Positions 7,433 to 15,062 of a DNA stretch of 15,931 nt are shown piece by piece. Source of the stretch: SZUA-252 sp035716005 (GTDB taxonomy: Bacteria; Eisenbacteria; RBG-16-71-46; SZUA-252); NCBI GenBank assembly GCA_035716005.1, contig DASTKG010000069.1:1-15931 (forward strand), given 5' to 3'. The translations under genes and the position numbers were made by a program. How positions within the stretch are numbered: the stretch's first letter is position 1; each line of letters begins with the position of its first letter. The notes under the pieces were generated by a model. That model was given only the letters and a program-made list of their open reading frames with translations, had not been told where the DNA came from and searched no databases.

Positions 7433-7887
7433 GGGCCCTCCTCCAGCGGGTCGCGCGAGCGTCCGTTCGAGTCGAGCGGGAGGAGATCTCGGCCATCGGG
7501 CCGGGGCTCCTCGTGCTCCTCGGCGTGGCGGCGGGGGACGGCGCCGGGGACGCCGACCGCCTCGCGGAGCGGGTCGCCCACTATCGAATCTTCGAGGACG
7601 GGGCGGGGAAGATGAACCGTTCGCTCCGGGACGCCGGGGGATCGGCGCTGGTCGTCTCGCAGTTCACGCTCTGCGCCGACACCTCGAGCGGCCGCCGGCC
7701 CGGGTTCGAGCCGGCCGCGCCTCCCGCGGAGGCGGAGACGCTCTACGAGCGCTTCTGCGACTCGCTTGCGGGCCAGGGAATCGCCGTTCGCCGAGGGCGC
7801 TTTGGTGCGTCGATGGAGGTCGAGCTGGTGAATCGCGGCCCCGTGACGTTCCTGCTCGAGACGGGCCGGCCGGGAGCCGCGCGCTGA
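7429..7887 (+). CDS. dtd: D-aminoacyl-tRNA deacylase (Dtd)
   Basis: Removes D-amino acids and misacylated glycine from tRNA, protecting translation. The 152-residue protein begins MRALLQRVARASVRVE, the standard family opening, has the active-site SQFTLCAD at 77-84, and the cross-subunit GRFGASMEV and NRGPVT (135-140), matching the family's NxGPVT. Length is typical (about 145-150). The frame is open upstream to about 6871, but that extension is antiparallel noise within rsh; the GTG at 7429 aligns exactly with the family N-terminus. This start overlaps the rsh stop by four bases. No well-placed Shine-Dalgarno is seen (GAGG is 18 bases away), so translation probably depends on ribosomes terminating on rsh. 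The pairing of rsh and dtd next to each other recurs in many bacteria. Confidence 0.95.
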   Translation: MRALLQRVARASVRVEREEISAIGPGLLVLLGVAAGDGAGDADRLAERVAHYRIFEDGAGKMNRSLRDAGGSALVVSQFTLCADTSSGRRPGFEPAAPPAEAETLYERFCDSLAGQGIAVRRGRFGASMEVELVNRGPVTFLLETGRPGAAR

Positions 7888-8552
7888 TGCGGGCGAATCT
7901 CCTCAATCCGTTCGGCCCGCATCTGGTGCTGGCGTCGCGCTCGCCCCGTCGGGCCGAGCTCCTCCGGCTGGTGGGCGCGCGCTTCGAGGTCGTTCCCGCC
8001 GACGTCGACGAGCGGCCGCTTCCCGACGAGCGGGCGGAAGCGCACGTTCTTCGGCTCGCGGAGGCGAAGGCGAGGGCGGCCCTCGACGCGATCCCCTCCG
8101 CTTCTCCGGGAGAGCGCGAGCCCGAGACGCTCGTTCTCGGCGCCGACACCATCGTGACGCTCGACCGCGAGATCCTGGGAAAGCCGGCGGATCGGGAGGA
8201 AGCGACGCGCATGCTGCGAGCGCTCTCCGGCCGCGTCCACGAAGTCTGGACCGGACTCTTCCTCTACGATCCCGCGCACGCGCGGGGCGTGGGGGAAGCG
8301 GTGCGGAGCATCGTGAAATTCGTGCGGCTGTCGGAGGAGGAGATCGAGCGCTACGTGGCGACGTCCGAGCCTCTCGACAAGGCCGGGGCCTACGCCGTCC
8401 AGGGATACGGAGCCGTCTTCGTCGAGGCGATCGAGGGCTCGTACTCGAACGTGGTCGGGCTTCCGCTCGGCCATCTTCGCCATCTCCTCCGCCTCGCGCG
8501 CGGCGAGGACGACGAGTTCGCCGGCGCGGAGCCGGACACGGAGGAGGCGTAG
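7887..8552 (+). CDS. maf: Maf family nucleotide pyrophosphatase
   Basis: House-cleaning nucleoside triphosphate pyrophosphatase that hydrolyses non-canonical or excess dTTP/UTP-type nucleotides; overexpressed Maf inhibits septation in some bacteria. The 221 residues show the opening LVLASRSPRRAELL (13-26), the metal-site VLGADTIV (83-90) with Asp87, LGKP (97-100), the DKAGAYAVQG block (164-173) and GSYSNVVGLPL (184-194). These resemble the YhdE-type (dTTP/UTP) subgroup more than YceF, though the substrate cannot be fixed by eye. The ATG overlaps the dtd stop by one base (TGATG), with GGGAG ten bases upstream. The C-terminal tail after 205 is acidic (EDDEFAGAEPDTEE) and extends slightly past the usual Maf end. 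Confidence 0.94.
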   Translation: MRANLLNPFGPHLVLASRSPRRAELLRLVGARFEVVPADVDERPLPDERAEAHVLRLAEAKARAALDAIPSASPGEREPETLVLGADTIVTLDREILGKPADREEATRMLRALSGRVHEVWTGLFLYDPAHARGVGEAVRSIVKFVRLSEEEIERYVATSEPLDKAGAYAVQGYGAVFVEAIEGSYSNVVGLPLGHLRHLLRLARGEDDEFAGAEPDTEEA

Positions 8553-8555
8553 CCC

Positions 8556-9593
8556 ATGGATCCGATTCGAATTTCAAACGGGCGCTTGGAGGTCCTCGAT
8601 CAGACGCGGCTTCCCGAGAGGGAGGCCTGGATCGAAGCGGGCGAGGCCGGGCTCATGGCGTCGGCCATCGCGAAGCTCCAAATCCGCGGCGCCCCCGCCA
8701 TCGGCATCGGAGCGGCGCTCGCCCTCGCGGCGGAAGCGGCGCGGGAGGGGGCGCTCGAGGAGCGCCGCGCTCGGCTTCGCGCGGCCGCCGCGACGCTTCG
8801 CGCCTCGCGCCCGACCGCGGTGAATCTCGCGTGGGCGTGCGATCGTGTCGTGGCCGCCGCCGATCGCGCCGCGGTCGGCTCGGCGACCGTCGCGGCATGG
8901 GAGGAGTCCGTTCGCCGCGAGGCGATGGCGATCTGGGAGGAGGATCGCGCCGCCTCCCGCTCCATGGCGGCGCATGGCGCGTCGCTCTTCCCCACGGAGC
9001 GGCGATTCCTGACGCACTGCAACACGGGGGGCCTGGCCACCGGGGGAGGCGGCACGGCCCTCGGCGTGATCCTGGAGCTTCACCGCCGCGGCGACCGGAC
9101 GCTCGAGGTCTGGGCCACGGAGACGCGCCCGCTCCTCCAGGGGGCGCGCCTCACGGCCTGGGAGCTCCGCCGCGCCGGGATCGACGCCGCCCTCGTCACG
9201 GACGGCGCCGCCCCCTTCACGATCGCCCGCCGCGGCATCGAGGCGGTGCTGGTCGGCGCCGATCGGATCGCCCGGAACGGGGACGTCGCGAACAAGATCG
9301 GGACCTACTCCCTGGCCCTGGCGGCGCGGGCCGCGGGGATCCCCTTCGTCGTGGTGGCCCCGACGAGCACCCTCGATCCCGCCACGCCCGACGGGGGCTC
9401 CATTCCGGTGGAGGAGAGGGATCCCCTGGAAGTGACTGCGTTTCGGGGGGTTCCGACGGCTCCGGAGGGGTTTCGGGCCGAGAATCCGGCCTTCGACATC
9501 ACCCCCGCGGCCCTGGTGACCGCCCTGGTCACGGAGCGGGGGGTTCACCGGAGCCCGGAGAGCGCCTTCGCCGGCGTTGACAGCCGTTCCTAA
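8556..9593 (+). CDS. mtnA: S-methyl-5-thioribose-1-phosphate isomerase
   Basis: Isomerises methylthioribose 1-phosphate to methylthioribulose 1-phosphate in the methionine salvage pathway. The 345-residue product has the eIF2B-like fold motifs of MtnA: LDQTRLP (14-20), RGAPAIGIGAA (44-54), HCNTGGLAT (154-162) with the catalytic Cys155, VGADRI (233-238) with Asp235, and NKIGTY (246-251), then VAPTSTLD (267-274). Presence of both catalytic residues separates it from eIF2B subunits and ribose-1,5-bisphosphate isomerase. The start has an excellent Shine-Dalgarno, GGAGG at 8543-8547 with an 8-base spacer, lying inside the end of maf. Other mtn genes are not in this window. The last codons overlap the -35 of the next operon's promoter. 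Confidence 0.95.
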   Translation: MDPIRISNGRLEVLDQTRLPEREAWIEAGEAGLMASAIAKLQIRGAPAIGIGAALALAAEAAREGALEERRARLRAAAATLRASRPTAVNLAWACDRVVAAADRAAVGSATVAAWEESVRREAMAIWEEDRAASRSMAAHGASLFPTERRFLTHCNTGGLATGGGGTALGVILELHRRGDRTLEVWATETRPLLQGARLTAWELRRAGIDAALVTDGAAPFTIARRGIEAVLVGADRIARNGDVANKIGTYSLALAARAAGIPFVVVAPTSTLDPATPDGGSIPVEERDPLEVTAFRGVPTAPEGFRAENPAFDITPAALVTALVTERGVHRSPESAFAGVDSRS

Positions 9594-9606
9594 CTGCTGG
9601 TAGTCT
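9577..9606 (+). promoter_or_regulatory. Strong sigma70-type promoter for the rplM-rpsI operon
   Basis: A perfect -35 TTGACA (9577-9582) and a -10 TAGTCT (9601-9606) are 18 bp apart, with an extended -10 TGG directly in front (9598-9600). The -35 lies within the last codons of mtnA, and the mtnA stop TAA sits in the spacer. Transcription should start about 9613, giving a leader of roughly 36 nt before rplM. The strength fits ribosomal-protein expression. I see no terminator between mtnA and this site, so readthrough from upstream may also contribute. Confidence 0.75.
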
Positions 9607-9648
9607 TTGGCGTTTCGTCATCCTATGCCAAAGATGGAGGTTCGATCG

Positions 9649-10098
9649 ATGGGGACGTACTCGGTGCGCGCCTCGGAGATTCAGCACGACTGGTTCGTGC
9701 TGGACGCCGAGGGGCAAATCCTGGGGCGCCTCGCCAGTGAAGTGGCGAGCGTGCTCAAAGGGAAGCGCAAGCCGACCTACTCCACGCATCTCGACGTCGG
9801 CGATCACGTCATCGTGATCAACGCGGAGAAGGTGCGCGTGACGGGCCGCAAGCGCGACAACAAGATCTATTTCCGCCACTCGCTCTACCCGGGCGGTCAC
9901 ACCCTGACTCGCTTCCGTGACATGCAGGAAGATAAGCCCGAAGAGATCGTCCGCCTCGCCGTGAAGGGGATGATGCCCCGCAACCGGCTCGGTCGGGCGA
10001 TGATGAAGAAACTCAAGATCTACGCCGGAACGGCGCATCCGCACGCGGCGCAGCAGCCGAAGCCGATGACCCTTCCCGGCGCGACGGGAGGTGAGTGA
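9649..10098 (+). CDS. rplM: 50S ribosomal protein L13
   Basis: Structural protein of the large ribosomal subunit, one of the early 23S rRNA binders. From the ATG at 9649 the product is 149 residues, in the usual range, starting MGTYSVRASEIQHDWFVLDA. Family blocks visible are LGRLASEVASVLKGKRKPTY, VGDHVIVINAEKVRVTGRK, the YFRHSLYPGGHT segment, and AVKGMMPRNRLGRAMMKKLKIY near the end. GGAGG at 9636-9640 with an 8-base spacer selects this start over the in-frame TTG at 9607, ATG at 9625 and ATG at 9634, whose extra residues are not L13-like and begin at or just after the promoter. The stop TGA overlaps the likely rpsI GTG by three bases. Confidence 0.97.
   Translation: MGTYSVRASEIQHDWFVLDAEGQILGRLASEVASVLKGKRKPTYSTHLDVGDHVIVINAEKVRVTGRKRDNKIYFRHSLYPGGHTLTRFRDMQEDKPEEIVRLAVKGMMPRNRLGRAMMKKLKIYAGTAHPHAAQQPKPMTLPGATGGE
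10087..10094 (+). promoter_or_regulatory. Ribosome-binding site that leaves the rpsI start ambiguous
   Basis: GGAGGTGA (10087-10094) is a near-perfect anti-SD match inside the last codons of rplM. It is directly adjacent to the GTG at 10095 (only 3 bases after the GGAGG core), 9 bases before a CTG at 10101, and 18 bases before the ATG at 10110. The distance is awkward for the two conventional codons and ideal for CTG. Confidence 0.5.
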
Positions 10099-10490
10099 CT
10101 CTGGCGACCATGTATCGAGCCACCGGTAGGCGGAAGACGTCCGTCGCGCGCGTCCGTTTGGTTCCGGGCGCGGGGAAGAAGACCGTGAACGGCGTCGACC
10201 TCGAGAAGTACTTCTGCCGGATTTCGTTGAGCCGCACGGCGACGGAGCCGCTCCTCGTCGCGAATCTGGGCGACAAGTACGACCTCATCGCGGCCGTGCA
10301 CGGGGGCGGACACGCGGGACAGGCCGGCGCGATTTGCCTCGGTGTCGCCCGCGCGCTGCAGCTGGCCGATCCGGCGCTCCGCGGACAGCTCGGGAAGGAA
10401 GGCTTCCTGACCCGGGATTCCCGCATGAAGGAGCGCAAGAAGTACGGACAGGCCGGCGCCCGCAAGAAGTTCCAGTTCTCCAAGCGGTAA
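10095..10490 (+). CDS. rpsI: 30S ribosomal protein S9
   Basis: Small-subunit ribosomal protein whose C-terminal tail reaches the P-site tRNA. With the GTG at 10095 it has 131 residues; the family is about 128-130. Seen in order: YRATGRRKTSVARVRLVPG near the start, the signature GGGHAGQAGAICLGVARAL (70-88), and the basic tail MKERKKYGQAGARKKFQFSKR, ending in the invariant SKR that contacts tRNA. The true start could be GTG 10095, CTG 10101 or ATG 10110; only the first few residues change. It is co-transcribed with rplM, as in most bacteria, and its GTG overlaps the rplM stop. Confidence 0.96.
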   Translation: MTLATMYRATGRRKTSVARVRLVPGAGKKTVNGVDLEKYFCRISLSRTATEPLLVANLGDKYDLIAAVHGGGHAGQAGAICLGVARALQLADPALRGQLGKEGFLTRDSRMKERKKYGQAGARKKFQFSKR

Positions 10491-10509
10491 TCGAGTCGTC
10501 GCAGCACGA

Positions 10510-10530
10510 GGCGGCGGAGTGACCGCCGTC
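10510..10530 (+). other. Stem-loop in the rpsI-rpsB intergenic region
   Basis: An 8-bp stem (10510-10517 with 10523-10530, one G-U pair) closes a 5-base loop AGTGA. It starts 20 nt after the rpsI stop. No T-run follows, so it is not a typical intrinsic terminator. It may act as an mRNA 3'-end stabiliser, a processing site or part of an rpsB leader. Confidence 0.45.
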
Positions 10531-10555
10531 ATCACGCACGCCCCGGGCCTCGCCG

Positions 10556-10571
10556 CCGGTCTCCCGACCGG
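10556..10571 (+). other. Second stem-loop in the rpsB leader
   Basis: A perfect inverted repeat CCGGTC / GACCGG encloses the tetraloop TCCC. It lies 50 nt before the rpsB start. The 131-nt gap 10491-10621 otherwise holds no gene and no promoter I can recognise. With the first stem-loop it makes a structured leader that could mediate autoregulation by S2, as known for rpsB leaders in other bacteria; here that is inference. Confidence 0.4.
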
Positions 10572-10621
10572 GAACGCGGCGCGGATCGAAGGGGCGGAGG
10601 AACAAGACCGGAGGTTTTCAC

Positions 10622-11392
<771 letters not shown>

Positions 11393-11443
11393 GACCCTGG
11401 AAAACCCCGGACACCCTCGGCTTCGAGACGAAGGAGACATCCA

Positions 11444-12040
11444 ATGACGATCACCGCCTCGCTCGTGAAGGACCTTCGCGAGCGGACCGGCGCGGGCATG
11501 ATGGAATGCAAGAAGGCCCTCGCCGAGGCGAACGGAGATATCGAGAAGGCGATCGACAACCTGCGCAAGCAGGGGGTCCTTCGCGCGGCGTCGAAGGCGG
11601 GCCGTGAGGCGCGCCAGGGCGTCGTCTATTCCTACATCCATCCGGGCGACCAGCTCGGCGTCCTCCTCGAGGTGAATTGCGAGACCGACTTCGTGGCCCG
11701 CACCGACGACTTCAAGGACCTCGTGAAGAGCCTGGCCATGCAGATCGCGGCCACGAGCGCGACCGCCGTGTCGCGCGAGGACGTGGATCCCGCGCTGGTG
11801 GCGAAGGAGCGCGACGTGCTCCTCGAGCAGGCGCGGACCTCCGGCAAGCCCGAAGCCATTCTCCAGAAGATGGTCGACGGACGGCTCGACAAGTTCTACG
11901 AGGAGATCGTTCTCCTCGAGCAGCCGTTCATCAAGGATCCCGACCGCAAGGTGAAGGACCTGCTCGACCAGATGATCGCGAAGATCGGCGAGAACATCGT
12001 CGTCCGCCGGTTCTCGAAGTTCCGGATCGGAGAGAACTAG
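11444..12040 (+). CDS. tsf: Elongation factor Ts, short form
   Basis: Guanine-nucleotide exchange factor that recycles EF-Tu. The 198-residue protein has the N-terminal UBA-like domain with LRERTGAGMMECKKAL (11-26) and the EF-Tu-contacting CETDFVARTDDF (79-90), and ends in IGENIVVRRFSKF (181-193). It is about 80 residues shorter than E. coli EF-Ts, which matches the single-core-subdomain form seen in Thermus and several other phyla; it is complete, not truncated, since the ends match the family. AAGGAG (11431-11436) lies seven bases before the ATG. pyrH begins four bases after its stop. Confidence 0.97.
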   Translation: MTITASLVKDLRERTGAGMMECKKALAEANGDIEKAIDNLRKQGVLRAASKAGREARQGVVYSYIHPGDQLGVLLEVNCETDFVARTDDFKDLVKSLAMQIAATSATAVSREDVDPALVAKERDVLLEQARTSGKPEAILQKMVDGRLDKFYEEIVLLEQPFIKDPDRKVKDLLDQMIAKIGENIVVRRFSKFRIGEN

Positions 12041-12044
12041 GACC

Positions 12045-12764
12045 GTGGACGGCGCTCCCCGGCGCGTCCTCCTGAAGCTGAGCGGCGAAGTCCTGGCCGG
12101 CGCCGCCGGCCAGGGAATCGACGCCTTGTCGATCGGCCGCCTCGCGGACGAGATCCGTGAAGGCGTCGAGAACGGCGCCGAGCTGGCGATCGTCATCGGC
12201 GGCGGCAACCTCATCCGCGGCACCACCGCGGCGGAGGAGGGCTTCGACCGGGCCACCGGCGACGCCATGGGAATGCTGGCCACCGTCATCAACGCGCTGG
12301 CGCTCCAGGATGCCCTCGAGCACCGGGCGCTCTCCACGCGCGTCATGACCGCCATGGAGATGCGCTCGCTGGCGGAGCCGTACATCCGGCGACGGGCGGT
12401 CCGCCATCTCGAGAAGGGGCGCGTCGTGATCCTCGCGGCGGGCACCGGCCATCCGTACTTCACCACCGACACCGCCGCCGTCCTTCGCGCCGTCGAGATC
12501 GACGCCGACGTGCTCCTGAAGGCCACGAAGGTGGACGGCGTCTTCACCGAGGATCCGCGCCGCAATCCGCAGGCGACGCGCTACGACTCCCTGAGCTACA
12601 TCGAAGCGATCACCCGCAGGCTCAACGTGATGGACATGACCGCGTTCACCATGGGGATGGATCACCGTCTCCCGCTCGTCGTCTTCAACGTCACGGTCCC
12701 GGGCAACCTGGTCCGCGCGCTGAAGGGCGAGACGGTCGGAACGCGCGTCGCCGTGGAGGTCTAG
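12045..12764 (+). CDS. pyrH: Uridylate kinase (UMP kinase)
   Basis: Phosphorylates UMP to UDP with ATP, the committing step to pyrimidine nucleoside triphosphates. The bacterial enzyme is a hexamer of the amino-acid-kinase fold, unrelated to eukaryotic UMP/CMP kinase. The 239 residues contain the phosphate-binding KLSGE (11-15), GGGNLIRG (52-59), GDAMGMLATVINALALQDAL (72-91), GTGHPYFTTDTAA (133-145) and the ATP-site KATKVDGVFTEDP (159-171). The start is GTG with GGAGAG ten bases upstream at the end of tsf. The operon position between tsf and frr is the typical one. Confidence 0.97.
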   Translation: MDGAPRRVLLKLSGEVLAGAAGQGIDALSIGRLADEIREGVENGAELAIVIGGGNLIRGTTAAEEGFDRATGDAMGMLATVINALALQDALEHRALSTRVMTAMEMRSLAEPYIRRRAVRHLEKGRVVILAAGTGHPYFTTDTAAVLRAVEIDADVLLKATKVDGVFTEDPRRNPQATRYDSLSYIEAITRRLNVMDMTAFTMGMDHRLPLVVFNVTVPGNLVRALKGETVGTRVAVEV

Positions 12765-12765
12765 G

Positions 12766-13323
12766 ATGGACCCGAAACTCCTGAAGGACGCCGAGGAGCG
12801 CATGAAGAAGGCGCTCGAGACGATTCGCCACGAAGTCGCGACGATCCGCACGAACAAGGCGACGACATCGCTTCTCGACGGGATCAAGGTCGACTACTAC
12901 GGCTCGCCCACGCCGCTCCAGCAGGTCGCGAGCGTGAGCGTTCCCGAGCCGCGCATGCTCGTGGTCCAGCCGTGGGAGCGCGCCACGCTCCACGAGATCG
13001 TGAAGGCGATCCAGAAGTCGGACCTGGGGCTCAACCCGGTCGACGACGGAACCGTCATCCGCCTCTCGCTCCCGACCCTGACGGAGGAGCGCCGCAAGGA
13101 TCTGGTGAAGGTCCTCGGGCGCCTCATCGAGGACGGACGGGTCCGGATCCGGACGATTCGCCACGAGCTGAACGACGAGCTGAAGAAGCTGGAGAAGGAT
13201 CACAAGGTCTCGGAGGACGACGCGAAGAAGACGCGGAACGACGTGCAGAAGCTGCACGACCGCTACATCGCGCACCTCGACGAGCTCTTCCAGAAGAAGC
13301 AGGTCGAGATCATGGAGGTCTGA
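12766..13323 (+). CDS. frr: Ribosome-recycling factor
   Basis: Together with EF-G it splits the post-termination ribosome into subunits. The protein has the standard 185 residues and tRNA-mimic architecture: helix 1, then IRTNKATTSLLDGIKVDYYG at about 27-46, the beta-barrel domain (TPLQQVASVSVPEPRML), SDLGLNPVDDGTVIRLSLPTLTEERRKDL, and the two long C-terminal helices. The usual IRTGRAS motif reads IRTNKAT, so Gly-Arg is replaced by Asn-Lys; the conserved arginines in VRIRTIRHELND are retained. GGAGG (12755-12759) is six bases before the ATG and lies in the last codons of pyrH. Confidence 0.97.
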   Translation: MDPKLLKDAEERMKKALETIRHEVATIRTNKATTSLLDGIKVDYYGSPTPLQQVASVSVPEPRMLVVQPWERATLHEIVKAIQKSDLGLNPVDDGTVIRLSLPTLTEERRKDLVKVLGRLIEDGRVRIRTIRHELNDELKKLEKDHKVSEDDAKKTRNDVQKLHDRYIAHLDELFQKKQVEIMEV

Positions 13324-13355
13324 TCGGCGGCGATCCGGCGCCGCGGACCGCGGCG

Positions 13356-13372
13356 GCCCGGTCGCGCCGGGC
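13356..13372 (+). other. GC-rich stem-loop after frr
   Basis: Perfect 6-bp inverted repeat GCCCGG / CCGGGC around the loop TCGCG, 32 nt after the frr stop. It is the first of two hairpins in the 121-nt frr-uppS gap, with no T-run after it. On its own it is a weak feature in such GC-rich DNA. Confidence 0.3.
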
Positions 13373-13387
13373 GAGCGCCCTACGCGT

Positions 13388-13427
13388 GCGGGCCGTCGGA
13401 CGCGAAGTCCGCCGGCCCGTTTCCGTT
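13388..13427 (+). terminator. Terminator-like hairpin between frr and uppS
   Basis: A long stem pairs 13388-13401 with 13407-13420 (14 bp, one T-C mismatch and one terminal G-U) around the loop GCGAA, followed by TTTCCGTT overlapping the 3' base of the stem. The stem is far stronger than chance hairpins here, but the T-tract is interrupted. It could be a partial Rho-independent terminator or attenuator that lowers expression of uppS-cdsA-dxr relative to the ribosomal genes. The downstream start at 13445 is only 17 nt beyond the tract, and I see no promoter in between. Confidence 0.5.
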
Positions 13428-13444
13428 CCCGACACGCCACGTTC

Positions 13445-14191
13445 ATGAGTCCGACGACGCCGAATCCCACGCTCGAGCAGGTGCTGCGCCGCCCCGTCCC
13501 CGCGCACATCGCCATCATCATGGACGGGAACGGCCGCTGGGCCCAGCGGCGCGGGCTCCCGCGTCTCATGGGGCACCGTGCGGGGCGCCGGGCCGTGCAC
13601 GAAGCGGTGGAGGGATGCGTGGCGCTGGGGGTGAAGGTGCTCACCCTCTACACCTTCTCGCTGGAGAACTGGGATCGCGGCCCGAGCGAGGTGCGCGGGC
13701 TCATGCGGATCCTCGGCCAGGTCCTGCGCGAGGAGCGGAAGGACCTGAAGCGGAACAACGTCTCGCTCCGCACGATCGGCCGCGTCGACCTCCTGCCCGA
13801 GGAGAGCCGGGCCGTTCTCGCGGAGACGATCGACTACCTCGCCGACTGCACCGGCATGATCCTCGTGCTCGCGCTCTCCTACGGGGGACGCGCCGAGATC
13901 GTCGACGCGGTCCGCCGCATCGTCCAGGCCGACCGGAAGAAGCACGTGCCGCTGTCGCGCATCGACGAGGCGTTCATCGGCCACCAGCTCGACACGGACG
14001 GGCTCCCCGATCCCGATCTCATGATCCGGACGAGCGGGGAATTGCGCGTCTCGAATTTCCTCCTCTGGCAGTCGGCCTACGCCGAGTTCTGGGTCACCGA
14101 CACGCTCTGGCCCGACTTCCGCCGAAAGCACCTCTACCAGGCGGTCCATGACTTCCAGCATCGCAACCGGCGCTTCGGCCGGACGGGCTGA
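13445..14191 (+). CDS. uppS: Isoprenyl transferase, undecaprenyl diphosphate synthase type
   Basis: cis-Prenyltransferase that extends farnesyl diphosphate with isopentenyl diphosphate to the C55 lipid carrier used for peptidoglycan and other envelope polymers. The 248 residues contain all conserved regions: HIAIIMDGNGRWA (21-33, with the catalytic Asp27), GHRAG (43-47), YTFSLENWDRG (69-79), LSYGGRAEI (144-152), and RTSGELRVSNFLLWQSAYAE (195-214) with LWPDF (221-225). In FSLENW a Leu occupies the second position of the usual FSSENW or FSTENW. The ATG at 13445 gives the usual short N-terminal extension, but no Shine-Dalgarno is visible, unlike in its neighbours. Confidence 0.96.
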   Translation: MSPTTPNPTLEQVLRRPVPAHIAIIMDGNGRWAQRRGLPRLMGHRAGRRAVHEAVEGCVALGVKVLTLYTFSLENWDRGPSEVRGLMRILGQVLREERKDLKRNNVSLRTIGRVDLLPEESRAVLAETIDYLADCTGMILVLALSYGGRAEIVDAVRRIVQADRKKHVPLSRIDEAFIGHQLDTDGLPDPDLMIRTSGELRVSNFLLWQSAYAEFWVTDTLWPDFRRKHLYQAVHDFQHRNRRFGRTG

Positions 14192-14213
14192 GCGGAGCGC
14201 TCCCACGGCCGCC

Positions 14214-15062
14214 GTGACGAGCTTCCCTCTGCGCGCCGCCACGTCGATCGTGGCCGTGCCGATCCTCCTCGGCCTCGCGTGGGTGGGGGGCTACGTCTAC
14301 CTCGCGTTCGCGCTTCTCCTCCTGGTGCTCGCGCTCCGGGAATTCAACCAACTCCTCGAATCGAAGGGGCTCTCGCCGCACTGGAAGGCGGGAATGGCCG
14401 CCGTGCTCCTCGCGCCGGTCGCGGCGTTCCAGCGCCTCCGCACCGGACGGATCCAGGAATGGCACCTCGGCGCGCTCCTGACCATTCTGGTGTTGGGGGT
14501 CCTGCTGGCGGAGCTCCGCCGCGGCGCGGGGAAGCAGGCGATCGCGAACAGCGCGGCCACGCTCCTCGGCGTTTTCTACATCGGATGGCTCGGGACGCAC
14601 ATCGTGCTCCTGCGGGAGCTGCCCTGGGTGCTCGGCGAGCCCTACGCTCGCGGCGCGGCCTACGCGATGCTGCCGTTCGTCATGGTCTGGTGCTGCGACA
14701 CGGCGGCGTACCTCGTGGGGAGGGCGTTCGGGCGCCGCCGGCTCATGCCCGAAGTGAGCCCGAGGAAGACGGCGGAGGGCGCCTGGGCGGGGCTCCTGGC
14801 CGCGATCGCCGCGGCGTTCCTCGCCCGCGCCACGTTCGCGCGATTCCTCACCGTCGGGGACGCGGCGCTCCTCGGATTCTTCGTCGGAGTCTTCGGGCAG
14901 CTCGGCGATCTCGTCGAATCGCTCCTGAAGCGCGACTCGGAGGCGAAGGACACCTCGCAGCTCATCCCGGGCCACGGCGGGGTCCTCGACCGGTTCGACA
15001 GCCTCTTCTTCGCGGCCCCCGTCGTCTATTACTTCCTCCTCTTCCGCGCGGTGGGGCCGTGA
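14214..15062 (+). CDS. cdsA: Phosphatidate cytidylyltransferase (CDP-diglyceride synthase)
   Basis: Integral inner-membrane enzyme that makes CDP-diacylglycerol from phosphatidate and CTP for phospholipid synthesis. From the GTG at 14214 it has 282 residues with several hydrophobic segments (about 8-40, 60-72, 86-100, 115-135, 148-168, 190-205, 214-230, 262-280). The family signature is complete: SPRKTAEGAWAG (182-193) and SLLKRDSEAKDTSQLIPGHG through VLDRFDSL (236-264). I prefer the GTG because its N-terminus (TSFPLRAATSIVAVPILLG) looks like CdsA. An in-frame ATG at 14148 would add 22 residues overlapping uppS by 44 nt that are simply an alternate-frame reading of its end. Neither start has a good ribosome site, so coupling to uppS is likely. 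Confidence 0.94.
   Translation: MTSFPLRAATSIVAVPILLGLAWVGGYVYLAFALLLLVLALREFNQLLESKGLSPHWKAGMAAVLLAPVAAFQRLRTGRIQEWHLGALLTILVLGVLLAELRRGAGKQAIANSAATLLGVFYIGWLGTHIVLLRELPWVLGEPYARGAAYAMLPFVMVWCCDTAAYLVGRAFGRRRLMPEVSPRKTAEGAWAGLLAAIAAAFLARATFARFLTVGDAALLGFFVGVFGQLGDLVESLLKRDSEAKDTSQLIPGHGGVLDRFDSLFFAAPVVYYFLLFRAVGP

Noticed and set aside
9607..9648. Earlier TTG or ATG starts for rplM
   Set aside because: The extra residues are not L13-like, they begin right at the promoter, and a GGAGG with ideal spacing points to 9649.
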